Below are positions 6,151 to 12,508 of a stretch of 12,508 nt of DNA, piece after piece. The notes beneath the pieces are model-generated. The model worked only from the letters and a program-made list of their open reading frames with translations, did not search any database and was not told the origin of the DNA. The stretch is from positions 1 to 12,508 of the forward strand of contig DTZQ01000276.1 in NCBI GenBank assembly GCA_012961305.1. Direction: 5' to 3'. The DNA comes from Armatimonadota bacterium (GTDB lineage: Bacteria; Armatimonadota; UBA10988; DTZQ01). A program made the position numbers and the translations under genes. Positions within the stretch are counted from its first letter, which is position 1. Each line of letters starts with the position of its first letter.

Positions 6151-7296
6151 ATGGACGACGCGGATTACATGCGGCGGGCTTTGGAATTGGCCGTACAGGC
6201 CCGGGGCCGGACCAGTCCCAACCCGCTGGTAGGGGCCGTCATTGTGAGGGAAGGCAAGGTGGTCGGGGAGGGTTACCATCGGCGAGCGGGACTGCCCCAT
6301 GCGGAGGTGGAAGCCCTGCAAGCCGCGGGTGAACGAGCCCGCGGAGCAACGGTTTATGTGAACCTGGAACCCTGTTGTCACTTCGGACGCACCCCCCCCT
6401 GTACGGAGGCGCTTATTGCTGCCGGCGTGCGGCGGGTAGTGGTGGCTATGGAGGACCCCAATCCGCAAGTGCAAGGGCGCGGATTGGCCAAGTTGCGGGC
6501 GGCAGGGATAGAAGTTACCGCGGGAGTACGGGAGCCGGAGGCCCGGCGGCTGAATGAAGTTTATTGTCAATACATTACCGCCCGTCGGCCCTTCGTGCTG
6601 CTCAAATGTGCTCTGACCCTGGACGGCAAAATCGCCACCAGGACGGGCGATTCCCGCTGGATTAGCGGGCGGGAGGCCCGGGCCTGGGTACATCGTTTGC
6701 GGGAGGAATACGATGCGGTGATGGTGGGCAGTGGAACGGTGCTGGCCGATGACCCCCTGCTGACTGCTCGTCCCGAAGAGTTTGGCGAGGTCCTCCCCGC
6801 GGGCGGGCCGCCTCAACCGCTGCGGGTCATCGTGGACAGCCGGGCGCGCACGCCGGTCGAGGCCCGAGTGGTACAAACGGCCCGAGAGGTGCCCACGCTG
6901 ATAGCCACTTTGCCCACGGCCCCCGCAGAGAAACGGGCCGCCTGGGTGGCGGCGGGGGTAGAGGTGCTGGTCCTACCGGAGCGGGACGGACATGTGGATT
7001 TAGTTGCTCTGATGCAGGCCCTGGGGAAGCGGGAGGTGACCAGTGTGCTGTTGGAGGGTGGGGGAACTCTAAATGCGGCGGCTTTGGCGGCGGGAGTAGT
7101 GCACAAAGTGTTGTTTTTCATCGCCCCCAAACTCTGCGGAGGCCAGGAGGCCCCAACCCCCGTAGAAGGGCCGGGGGTGACGCAGATGAAGGAAGCCCTC
7201 CGGCTGCGGGAGGTGGAAGTCACCCGCTGTGGCGAGGATGTGGCCGTCATGGGTTACCTCCTACCAAGGGAGTCCGAAGGTAAACTTCCAGACTAA
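6151..7296 (+). CDS. ribD: Bifunctional riboflavin biosynthesis deaminase/reductase RibD
   Basis: This 381-residue cytoplasmic enzyme performs the second and third steps from GTP: deamination of the diaminopyrimidine ribosylamino phosphate, then NADPH-dependent reduction of the ribosyl side chain. The N-terminal cytidine-deaminase-like domain (about 1-145) has the zinc site HAE at 50-52 and PCC...PPC at 74-84 (ligands H50, C75, C84; catalytic E52) and the TSPNPLVGAV signature at 21-30. The C-terminal reductase domain (about 146-375) shows KCALTLDGKIA at 152-162, the SRWISG motif at 168-173, GSGTVLADDPLLTAR at 193-207 and EGGGTLN at 302-308. Length is normal. The ATG at 6151 follows an in-frame TGA at 6145, so no longer start is possible; its ribosome binding site (GGGTGA) is weak and close. 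First of four consecutive rib genes. Confidence 0.97.
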   Translation: MDDADYMRRALELAVQARGRTSPNPLVGAVIVREGKVVGEGYHRRAGLPHAEVEALQAAGERARGATVYVNLEPCCHFGRTPPCTEALIAAGVRRVVVAMEDPNPQVQGRGLAKLRAAGIEVTAGVREPEARRLNEVYCQYITARRPFVLLKCALTLDGKIATRTGDSRWISGREARAWVHRLREEYDAVMVGSGTVLADDPLLTARPEEFGEVLPAGGPPQPLRVIVDSRARTPVEARVVQTAREVPTLIATLPTAPAEKRAAWVAAGVEVLVLPERDGHVDLVALMQALGKREVTSVLLEGGGTLNAAALAAGVVHKVLFFIAPKLCGGQEAPTPVEGPGVTQMKEALRLREVEVTRCGEDVAVMGYLLPRESEGKLPD

Positions 7297-7305
7297 GCCG
7301 GGAAG

Positions 7306-7950
7306 ATGTTTACTGGCCTGATAGAGGAATTGGGAACGGTACAGGCCCTGCGACCACGGGGTCAGACAGTACGCCTGGAGGTAAGAGCGGAGCAGGTGTT
7401 GAGCGATTTGCAGATAGGCGATAGTATATGCGTCAATGGGGCTTGCTTGACCGTCACCGAGCGGCTGCCAATGGGGTTCGCCTGCGAGGTGGTGTCGGAA
7501 ACGCTGCAGCGCACCAATTTGGGCCGCCTGCGGCCGGGGGATGAGGTGAATTTGGAGCGACCGCTGCGGGCCGATGGACGGTTGGGGGGGCATTTCGTTC
7601 AGGGACACGTGGATGGGCTGGGAACCATAGCCCGGATGGTGCGCCAGGGAGAAGAGGTGCTTTGCGAAATTAGGGCGCCAGCGGAAGTGCTGCGCTACGT
7701 CGTGCCTAAAGGTTCCATCGCCGTAGATGGGGTAAGCCTGACCGTAGTGGAACGGCTGCCCACGGGTTTCACGGTGGCTTTGATTCCGCACACTTTGGCG
7801 GCAACCACTTTGGGCCGACGGCAAATGGGTGAGGTGGTTAATCTGGAGGCTGATATTCTGGCCAAATATGTGGCGGCGGCGGTGGAGCAGACTGCCCCAC
7901 CGTCAGCAACCATAACCCCCGAATTTTTGGCCGAACATGGGTTCAAGTAG
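7306..7950 (+). CDS. ribE: Riboflavin synthase, alpha subunit
   Basis: This 214-residue enzyme makes riboflavin from two molecules of 6,7-dimethyl-8-ribityllumazine. It begins with the hallmark MFTGLIEE and contains the two lumazine-binding barrels expected: residues 1-97, with CVNGACLTV at 42-50, and 98-190, with GHVDG at 100-104 and AVDGVSLTV at 139-147. The repeated VNGACLTV / VDGVSLTV pair is diagnostic of the internal duplication. Length matches the family. It starts 9 nt after the ribD stop, with GGGAAG directly before the ATG, so translation is probably coupled to ribD. Also called ribC in enteric naming. Confidence 0.97.
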   Translation: MFTGLIEELGTVQALRPRGQTVRLEVRAEQVLSDLQIGDSICVNGACLTVTERLPMGFACEVVSETLQRTNLGRLRPGDEVNLERPLRADGRLGGHFVQGHVDGLGTIARMVRQGEEVLCEIRAPAEVLRYVVPKGSIAVDGVSLTVVERLPTGFTVALIPHTLAATTLGRRQMGEVVNLEADILAKYVAAAVEQTAPPSATITPEFLAEHGFK

Positions 7951-7955
7951 GTTGT

Positions 7956-7981
7956 CCACTACCCAGTAGTGGCTGGTAGTG
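7956..7981 (+). promoter_or_regulatory. Two mutually exclusive hairpins in the ribE-ribBA gap
   Basis: CCACTAC (7956-7962) can pair exactly with GTAGTGG (7966-7972) across a 3-nt loop. The overlapping CACTACC (7957-7963) can instead pair exactly with GGTAGTG (7975-7981) across an 11-nt loop. The two 7-bp stems share their left arm and cannot form together. The second ends 11 nt before the GGGAG site that serves ribBA. There is no T-run, so a terminator is unlikely. A translational or protein-bound control of ribBA is possible; this is inference. Confidence 0.4.
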
Positions 7982-8003
7982 AGTGAATCTGCGGGAGCGA
8001 GAT

Positions 8004-9272
8004 ATGTTCGCTAAGGTAGAAGAAGCCCTGGAGGACATTCGCGCCGGGCGGATGGTCATTGTAGTGGATGACGAAGACCGGGAAAACGAGGGCGATTTAG
8101 TGATGGCGGCGGAGAAGGTGACGCCGGAAGCCATCAATTTCATGACCAAATATGCGCGGGGCCTTATCTGCGTACCGCTGACCCGAGAGCGGTTGGAGGA
8201 ATTGGGACTGGAACTGATGGTCGCGGACAACACTTCGCCTTTGCGCACGGCGTTTACCGTTTCCGTGGATGCCAAGCACGGAACCACGACTGGCATTTCC
8301 GCCTTCGACCGGGCGCGGACGGTACAGGTGTTGATAGACCCTCATACTAAGCCCCGCGATTTGGCCCGTCCCGGCCACATTTTCCCCCTAATGGCCGTGC
8401 CCGGCGGAGTGCTGCGGCGGGCGGGGCATACGGAAGCCGCGGTGGACTTGGCACGAATGGCCGGTCTGTATCCGGCGGGCGTCATTTGTGAAATTTTACG
8501 CGAGGACGGCCACATGGCCCGACTGCCAGCGTTGGCCATGCTGGCCCAACAGCATCAGTTGAAAATCTTGACCATCGCCGACCTGATTGAGTACCGTCGG
8601 CGGACGGAAAAAATTGTGCGCCGTGTGGCCCACACCCGGCTGCCTACGGACTTTGGTGAGTTCGAAGTGTACGCCTACGAAAGTTTGGTGGACGACCAGG
8701 CTTACATTGCCCTGGTCAAAGGCGACATCGCAGCGGCGGAAACGGTGCTGGTGCGTACCCATTCTTCCTGCCTCACGGGAGATGTGTTCCACTCCCAAAG
8801 GTGCGACTGTGGCGCGCAACTGCACGAGGCCCTGCACCTGATTCAGGAGGAAGGCTGTGGCGTGGTCCTGTACGTCTATCAGGAAGGTCGCGGCATTGGC
8901 CTGCTGAACAAACTGCGGGCCTATGAATTGCAGGACCAGGGAATGGACACGGTCGAGGCCAACAAAGCCCTGGGTTTCCCGCCGGATTTGCGAGACTACG
9001 GCATTGGGGCGCAAGTGCTGACTGATTTGGGAGTGCGCAAAATGCGGCTGCTGACCAACAACCCCAAGAAAATCGTGGCCTTGCAGGGATACGGCCTGGA
9101 GGTGGTGGAGCAGGTGCCTCTGGTCGTTCCCCCCAATGCCAACAACGTGCACTATTTGGACACTAAGCGGCGCAAGTTGGGCCACCTCCTGCCCCCAGTG
9201 GAAACTTGGGGGTCAGGCACTTTAGGACTGCCCAACGAGGCTGAGACCCCCGAGTCCAAACAGCGGGGCTGA
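8004..9272 (+). CDS. ribBA: RibBA: DHBP synthase / GTP cyclohydrolase II
   Basis: This 422-residue bifunctional enzyme supplies both inputs of riboflavin synthesis: 3,4-dihydroxy-2-butanone 4-phosphate from ribulose 5-phosphate, and the first pyrimidine from GTP. The N-terminal RibB domain (1-200) has DDEDRENEGDL at 22-32, the RPGHIFPL motif at 122-129 and RAGHTEAAVDL at 139-149. The C-terminal RibA domain (about 207-400) has the zinc ligands C256, C267 and C269 in SSCLTGDVFHSQRCDCG, YQEGRGIGL at 292-300 and TNNPKK at 351-356. All key residues of both halves are present. The last 20 residues are a polar tail. An in-frame GTG at 7983 exists, but the ATG at 8004 is preferred because GGGAG lies 6 nt before it. 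It is separated from ribE by 53 nt that hold alternative hairpins. Confidence 0.96.
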   Translation: MFAKVEEALEDIRAGRMVIVVDDEDRENEGDLVMAAEKVTPEAINFMTKYARGLICVPLTRERLEELGLELMVADNTSPLRTAFTVSVDAKHGTTTGISAFDRARTVQVLIDPHTKPRDLARPGHIFPLMAVPGGVLRRAGHTEAAVDLARMAGLYPAGVICEILREDGHMARLPALAMLAQQHQLKILTIADLIEYRRRTEKIVRRVAHTRLPTDFGEFEVYAYESLVDDQAYIALVKGDIAAAETVLVRTHSSCLTGDVFHSQRCDCGAQLHEALHLIQEEGCGVVLYVYQEGRGIGLLNKLRAYELQDQGMDTVEANKALGFPPDLRDYGIGAQVLTDLGVRKMRLLTNNPKKIVALQGYGLEVVEQVPLVVPPNANNVHYLDTKRRKLGHLLPPVETWGSGTLGLPNEAETPESKQRG

Positions 9273-9288
9273 AGTCCCTGAGTCCAAA
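9252..9288 (+). repeat. Short direct repeat GAGTCCAAA
   Basis: GAGTCCAAA occurs at 9252-9260 and 9280-9288, a period of 28 nt spanning the ribBA stop codon (9270-9272) and leading up to the ribH ribosome binding site. CCCCG (9248-9252) and CGGGG (9264-9268) flank the first copy and could pair. It looks like a small tandem duplication extending the ribBA tail; no function is assigned. Confidence 0.4.
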
Positions 9289-9306
9289 ACTGAAAGGAGC
9301 AAGCCG

Positions 9307-9795
9307 GTGGGCAGGACGTTTGAAGGACAATTAGTGGGACGAGGGCGGCGGTTTGCCATTGTGGTGAGTCGCTTCAACGATTTCATTTCTCGCCGTCTGT
9401 TGGACGGGGCTTTAGACGCGCTCCGGCGACACGAAGTAGCGGAGGAGGATGTGGACGTGGCCTGGGTGCCGGGCTCTTTTGAACTGCCCCTGGTGGCTCG
9501 GCGCTTCGCGGAGACGGGCCGTTACGATGCAGTCATCTGCCTGGGCGCCGTCATTCGCGGAGCCACGCCGCATTTCGAGTACGTGGCCGCCGAATCGGCC
9601 AAGGGCATCGCCGCCGTGGCCCGGGAAACGGGCGTACCGGTCATCTATGGCCTGCTCACCACGGATACCATCGAACAGGCCATCGAACGGGCCGGCACGA
9701 AGCAGGGCAATCGGGGAGCGGAAGCGGCCCACAGCGCTATTGAGATGGCAAACCTGCTGCTCGAACTGCAAACCTTGGAAAGCACAGCCCCATGA
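9307..9795 (+). CDS. ribH: 6,7-dimethyl-8-ribityllumazine synthase
   Basis: This 162-residue enzyme condenses the aminopyrimidine from the RibD branch with the four-carbon phosphate from RibB to give lumazine, the substrate of RibE. Family motifs are complete: SRFN at 21-24, VPGSFELP at 54-61, GAVIRG at 80-85, catalytic His89 in TPHFEYV, and GLLTTDTIEQAIERAG followed by TKQGNRG at 131-137. Length is normal; members form pentamers or 60-mer capsids. The start is GTG at 9307, fixed by AAGGAG 7 nt upstream. Its stop overlaps the start of the following protease gene (ATGA). Confidence 0.97.
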   Translation: MGRTFEGQLVGRGRRFAIVVSRFNDFISRRLLDGALDALRRHEVAEEDVDVAWVPGSFELPLVARRFAETGRYDAVICLGAVIRGATPHFEYVAAESAKGIAAVARETGVPVIYGLLTTDTIEQAIERAGTKQGNRGAEAAHSAIEMANLLLELQTLESTAP

Positions 9796-10928
9796 ACCCT
9801 CAATCCATGCGTACGGTCTGGCTTTTCTGGGGAATGGCCGCTCTGTGCGGGCTGCTGGGGGGAGTAGTGGGGTACGGAGTGATGTACTACCTATTGCCGC
9901 CGCGGGTGGAAAAGGTGGTGGAGGCCCCTTCTTCTTACCCCTCCCCTACCCTACCTCCTACGACTGTACCTTCGAACTCCCCGGTGGAGGAAGACGGTAA
10001 AGCCATCGTGCGGGCGGTACAGCGGGTAAATCCGGCGGTGGTCAACCTCGATACCCGTCGCTCGTCCGTCCCCTGGCTGCCCTTTGCGGACGAACTGATG
10101 GGCGAATTTACCCCTCCGGGCAGTGGGTCCGGCTTCCTCTTTACCCCGGGCCTCATTCTGACCAACCAGCACGTGATTGACGGAGCCGCAGAAATCGTGG
10201 TGACTTTGGCCGATGAGCGGCAGTTCCCCGGCAGCCTGGTGGGGGAAGACCGGCTGTCGGACATCGCGGTAGTGAAAATCGAGGGCCAAAACCTGCCCCT
10301 GGCTCCCTTAGGCACCGCCCAGGGACTCCAGCCGGGCGAGTGGGTCATCGCCATTGGCAACCCCTTCCGGGCCTTCCGGCACACGGTGACCGTTGGCGTG
10401 GTCAGCGCTTTGGGCCGCAGCATGAGCATTGCCGGGCGGCACTACGAAAACCTCATCCAAACCGATGCGGCTATCAACCTGGGCAACAGCGGAGGCCCCC
10501 TGGTGAACCTCCGAGGGGAAGTGGTAGGCATCAATGCGGCTATCTTCTCTCCCACTCAGACCTCTACGGGCATTGGATTTGCCATCCCCATTGATGACGC
10601 CCGGCTCATCGTCAAGCACCTGTTGGAGCAGGGGAAGGTTCCCTGGTTGGGCATCAGCATGGCCCCTCTGCTGGAGGAGAAGAAACAACGGGGTCTGGCC
10701 CTGGCCGGTGGCGCGGTCATTTACGAAGTCGTGCCCAACAGTCCCGCCGAGCGAGCGGGATTGCGCCGGGGAGACGTCATCATTTACATTGGGAACACTT
10801 CCATTGCCGCCCCGGAAGATGTTCAGGCCGTAGTGCTCCACAGTCGCGTAGGCCAGGAACTAATCTTCAAAGTTGTACGGGCTCATGTGGTTCAGGAAGT
10901 GCCGGTTACCATCGGGGCTCGACCCTGA
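9792..10928 (+). CDS. HtrA-family serine protease, membrane-anchored, one PDZ domain
   Basis: This 378-residue protein degrades or processes misfolded envelope proteins. An N-terminal hydrophobic helix (about 9-35) with no clear cleavage site suggests an uncleaved membrane anchor, followed by a Pro/Ser/Thr linker (45-64). The trypsin-like domain (about 70-275) has the complete triad: His127 in LTNQHVIDG, Asp157 in RLSDIAVVKI and Ser233 in NLGNSGGPLVN. One PDZ domain follows (about 286-375), with WLGISM at the start and SPAERAGLRRGDVI at 318-330. This layout matches HtrA/DegS-like proteases; DegP and DegQ have two PDZ domains. It overlaps ribH by 4 bp, so its expression is probably coupled to the riboflavin genes. 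Another possible ATG lies at 9807. Family is firm; cellular targets are unknown. Confidence 0.93.
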   Translation: MNPQSMRTVWLFWGMAALCGLLGGVVGYGVMYYLLPPRVEKVVEAPSSYPSPTLPPTTVPSNSPVEEDGKAIVRAVQRVNPAVVNLDTRRSSVPWLPFADELMGEFTPPGSGSGFLFTPGLILTNQHVIDGAAEIVVTLADERQFPGSLVGEDRLSDIAVVKIEGQNLPLAPLGTAQGLQPGEWVIAIGNPFRAFRHTVTVGVVSALGRSMSIAGRHYENLIQTDAAINLGNSGGPLVNLRGEVVGINAAIFSPTQTSTGIGFAIPIDDARLIVKHLLEQGKVPWLGISMAPLLEEKKQRGLALAGGAVIYEVVPNSPAERAGLRRGDVIIYIGNTSIAAPEDVQAVVLHSRVGQELIFKVVRAHVVQEVPVTIGARP

Positions 10929-10945
10929 GCCAGAGGAGTTTGGCC

Positions 10946-11218
10946 ATGTCTCCTCCATCCGTTAATGCGAGCAAACAAGCCAATAGCAATGGCCTGTGGC
11001 CCCTGGGTGAGGCCCTCCTGCAGGCTGGCCCGGAGGTTTTGGAAATCCTCCAGTTCGGCGCCTCGGTTTACGCCCCAGACTTGGCTTTGGACGCTGACCT
11101 GTTGGTCGTGAGCACCGCAAAGAAAGATGATAGAGTTGGTCCACTGGCGGAGCGGGGGGAACAGTTCGTCTGTGATTTAGAGGCTGCTGGTTCCGCCGCT
11201 GACCTGGCATACCCTTAG
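10946..11218 (+). CDS. Short MNT-type nucleotidyltransferase-like protein, probably degenerate
   Basis: This 90-residue reading frame has a good start: ATG at 10946, 7 nt after GAGGAG. Residues 37-55 (FGASVYAPDLALDADLLVV) follow the polymerase-beta-like minimal nucleotidyltransferase pattern, a GS-type turn followed by DxD (D49, D51). However, the usual FGS serine is alanine here (A39), although S40 follows. After KKDD at 59-62 the sequence loses the expected pattern and stops, so the third acidic residue and the rest of the fold seem absent. A shifted frame after 11120 gives no obvious continuation. It lies 17 nt after the protease gene and 12 nt before the UroD-like gene. Either a decayed gene still in the operon or an unrecognised small protein; nucleotidyltransferase ancestry is inferred. 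Confidence 0.5.
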   Translation: MSPPSVNASKQANSNGLWPLGEALLQAGPEVLEILQFGASVYAPDLALDADLLVVSTAKKDDRVGPLAERGEQFVCDLEAAGSAADLAYP

Positions 11219-11230
11219 GGAGGTTTTAAG

Positions 11231-12427
11231 GTGCATACCGTCCTAACTTCCTACGACCGTATCCTGCGCACCGTGCGGGGGGAGCCGGTGGACCGGGTGC
11301 CCATTTTCCCGCCCCTACCCTGGCACCCCTTAGACCCGCTGCCCACCAAAGGCTGGCTGGCCGAGCCCAATTACCGAGCGGTGGCGGAGTTAGTTGCCCA
11401 GTACTGCGACTGTCTGTGCAACGCCCGCACCCTGGGCGGTTACTTTGACCGCCGCTTTCTGCTCATCCCCCAGGAGTACATTCAGGTTACTGCGCGGGAG
11501 CGAGAGGGGAGTTGGATGGTGGTGACCTATCAGGTAAATACTCCCCAAGGGCCCCTGCGCACGGTGGAGAAGCGCCAGGAAGGGGTGAGCACCGTCTGGT
11601 ACACGGAACCCCTGCTGAAGGACAAGGAGGACGTGGAGAAACTGCTCTCCGTTCCCTTCCACTTTGACCCGCCGGACCTGGCTCCCTTCTTCGCCGAGCG
11701 GGACCGCGTTCAGCCGCGGGGAGTAATGCAAATCGGGGTGTCCACGCCTATGGTCTGCGTCTCCCGACTGCTGGACTTTCAGCAGTTTCTCCTCTGGTGT
11801 GCGGCGGAGCGGGACACCATTCGACGACTGATAGACACCGTCTTCGAGCGCATCTACCTCAAACTCGAATACCTCCTGCAACACGGCGTAGGGCCAGTAT
11901 TCTGGTTCGGCGGTTCGGAGCAAGCCACCCCGCCCATGATGTCACCCCAGTTTTACGACGAACTGGTGGTGGCCTACGACTCGCAACTCTTCGATTTGGT
12001 GCACCGCTACGGCGGCTACGTGCACGTTCACTGTCACGGCAAGGTGAACGGGGTTTTCGAGCGGATTATCGAAATGGGCGCGGACATGCTCGACCCTTTG
12101 GAGCCACCGCCGGATGGCGACTTGCCCATTGCGGAGGCCAAGCGTCGCGCTCAAGGGCGCATTACCCTCATGGGCAACATCGAATTCCGCGATTTGGAGT
12201 TCGCCACCCCGGAGGAGATTGACGCCAAAGTGCGGGAGGCCATCTGCTCCGAGCGGAAAGACCATTTTATGCTCTACCCCTCAGCCACAGCCATTAGCGC
12301 CATCAGCGACCGCTATCGGGACAACGCCATCCAGTACATCCAGTCGGGGCTGGAGTACGGTAAACTGGACATTGGCGAAAATCGCCTTCACAACGTAAAA
12401 ACTGGTCGTTTGTTGACCGCGAGTTAA
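11231..12427 (+). CDS. Uroporphyrinogen decarboxylase-superfamily protein (MtaA/CmuA-like)
   Basis: This encodes a 398-residue cytoplasmic protein with the UroD/MtaA TIM-barrel pattern: N-terminal R-x-x-x-G-x-P-x-D-R-V-P (RGEPVDRVPIFPP, 16-28), the FWFGGSEQATPPMMSP segment (224-239) and YVHVHCHGKVNGVFERIIEMGADMLDPLE (263-291). C268, flanked by H265, H267 and H269, could bind metal as the HxC motif does in corrinoid methyltransferases. The conserved QAGRY substrate loop of true HemE near the N terminus is absent, so heme synthesis is unlikely. The downstream Cys of MtaA-type zinc sites is also not in its usual place; C339 is a possible substitute. Start is GTG at 11231, with GGGAGGT 6 nt upstream. 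No corrinoid protein gene is in view. Superfamily is firm; reaction is unknown. Confidence 0.85.
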   Translation: MHTVLTSYDRILRTVRGEPVDRVPIFPPLPWHPLDPLPTKGWLAEPNYRAVAELVAQYCDCLCNARTLGGYFDRRFLLIPQEYIQVTAREREGSWMVVTYQVNTPQGPLRTVEKRQEGVSTVWYTEPLLKDKEDVEKLLSVPFHFDPPDLAPFFAERDRVQPRGVMQIGVSTPMVCVSRLLDFQQFLLWCAAERDTIRRLIDTVFERIYLKLEYLLQHGVGPVFWFGGSEQATPPMMSPQFYDELVVAYDSQLFDLVHRYGGYVHVHCHGKVNGVFERIIEMGADMLDPLEPPPDGDLPIAEAKRRAQGRITLMGNIEFRDLEFATPEEIDAKVREAICSERKDHFMLYPSATAISAISDRYRDNAIQYIQSGLEYGKLDIGENRLHNVKTGRLLTAS

Positions 12428-12438
12428 TACTGATAAAA

Positions 12439-12508
12439 ATGAACGCTGAAGCGCGCGTTCGTGAGGAAATCTTGCGTATTGTGGATATTTTCCGAGCTAA
12501 GGTAATAG
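12439..12508 (+). CDS. Possible start of a further gene, cut by window edge
   Basis: From ATG at 12439 an open frame of 23 codons runs off the window: MNAEARVREEILRIVDIFRA and on. The amphipathic, charged start resembles the leading helix of many small proteins, including some nucleotidyltransferases, but no motif is reached. No good ribosome binding site is visible upstream (TTAATACTGATAAAA), which lowers confidence. It begins 11 nt after the UroD-like stop. Confidence 0.35.
   Translation, partial: MNAEARVREEILRIVDIFRAKVI

Noticed and set aside
6082..6876. Long open frame (264 codons) on the minus strand opposite ribD
   Set aside because: It lies antisense to a gene with full catalytic motifs, has no ribosome binding site or recognisable domain, and reflects GC-rich codon bias of the real gene. 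The same holds for long minus-strand frames at 3796-4584 and 8496-9185.
12374..12386. Hairpin GGCGA-AAA-TCGCC near the end of the UroD-like gene
   Set aside because: It lies inside coding sequence, is only 5 bp long and has no T-run; likely chance.
1..12508. CRISPR arrays, insertion sequences, tRNA or rRNA genes, phage or defence modules
   Set aside because: No regularly spaced repeats, transposase or integrase motifs, terminal inverted repeats or RNA-gene signatures were seen; the genes read as core metabolism and envelope functions.

Overview
The window (12,508 bp, GC-rich in genes, AT-rich between positions about 800 and 1040) looks like a chromosomal segment of a free-living Gram-negative-type bacterium. 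The mix of a secreted DUF1080 protein, an LmeA-like (DUF2993) protein, an FG-GAP/VCBS beta-propeller protein and a catabolic UroD-like protein suggests Armatimonadota, or less likely Planctomycetota or a relative. That assignment is inference from gene content; there is no rRNA marker. I see no tRNA, rRNA, CRISPR, insertion sequence or phage gene.

Layout. (1) Positions 33-2517: a secreted DUF1080 (3-keto-disaccharide hydrolase-like) gene on the minus strand and an MFS transporter on the plus strand diverge from a 445-bp intergenic region. That region holds two strong sigma70-type promoters, one an exact TTGACA/TATAAT pair, and short inverted repeats that could be operators. This resembles a small sugar-use locus. 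(2) Positions 2549-5601: a nitrilase-superfamily amidohydrolase, a secreted FG-GAP-repeat protein overlapping it by 4 bp, and, after a gap with a stable hairpin, an exported LmeA-like protein. These probably continue the transporter transcript.

(3) Positions 5616-10928: a likely promoter, a three-TM small membrane protein, then a complete riboflavin biosynthesis cluster in the order ribD - ribE - ribBA - ribH. The cluster covers GTP and ribulose-5-phosphate to riboflavin, apart from the dephosphorylation step, which is not encoded here. ribH shares an ATGA stop/start overlap with an HtrA-family membrane-anchored serine protease. No FMN riboswitch is visible upstream of ribD, but two mutually exclusive 7-bp hairpins can form in the short ribE-ribBA gap. 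(4) Positions 10946-12508: a 90-residue protein that looks like a truncated or degenerate MNT-type nucleotidyltransferase, a UroD/MtaA-family protein that is not a typical HemE, and the first 23 codons of a further possible gene cut by the window edge.

Overall this is mostly housekeeping and ordinary catabolic sequence. I do not see convincing evidence for a wholly new system. The points most worth checking are the regulated divergent sugar locus, the riboflavin cluster without a visible riboswitch but with a switch-like hairpin pair, the ribH-protease coupling, and the degenerate nucleotidyltransferase.
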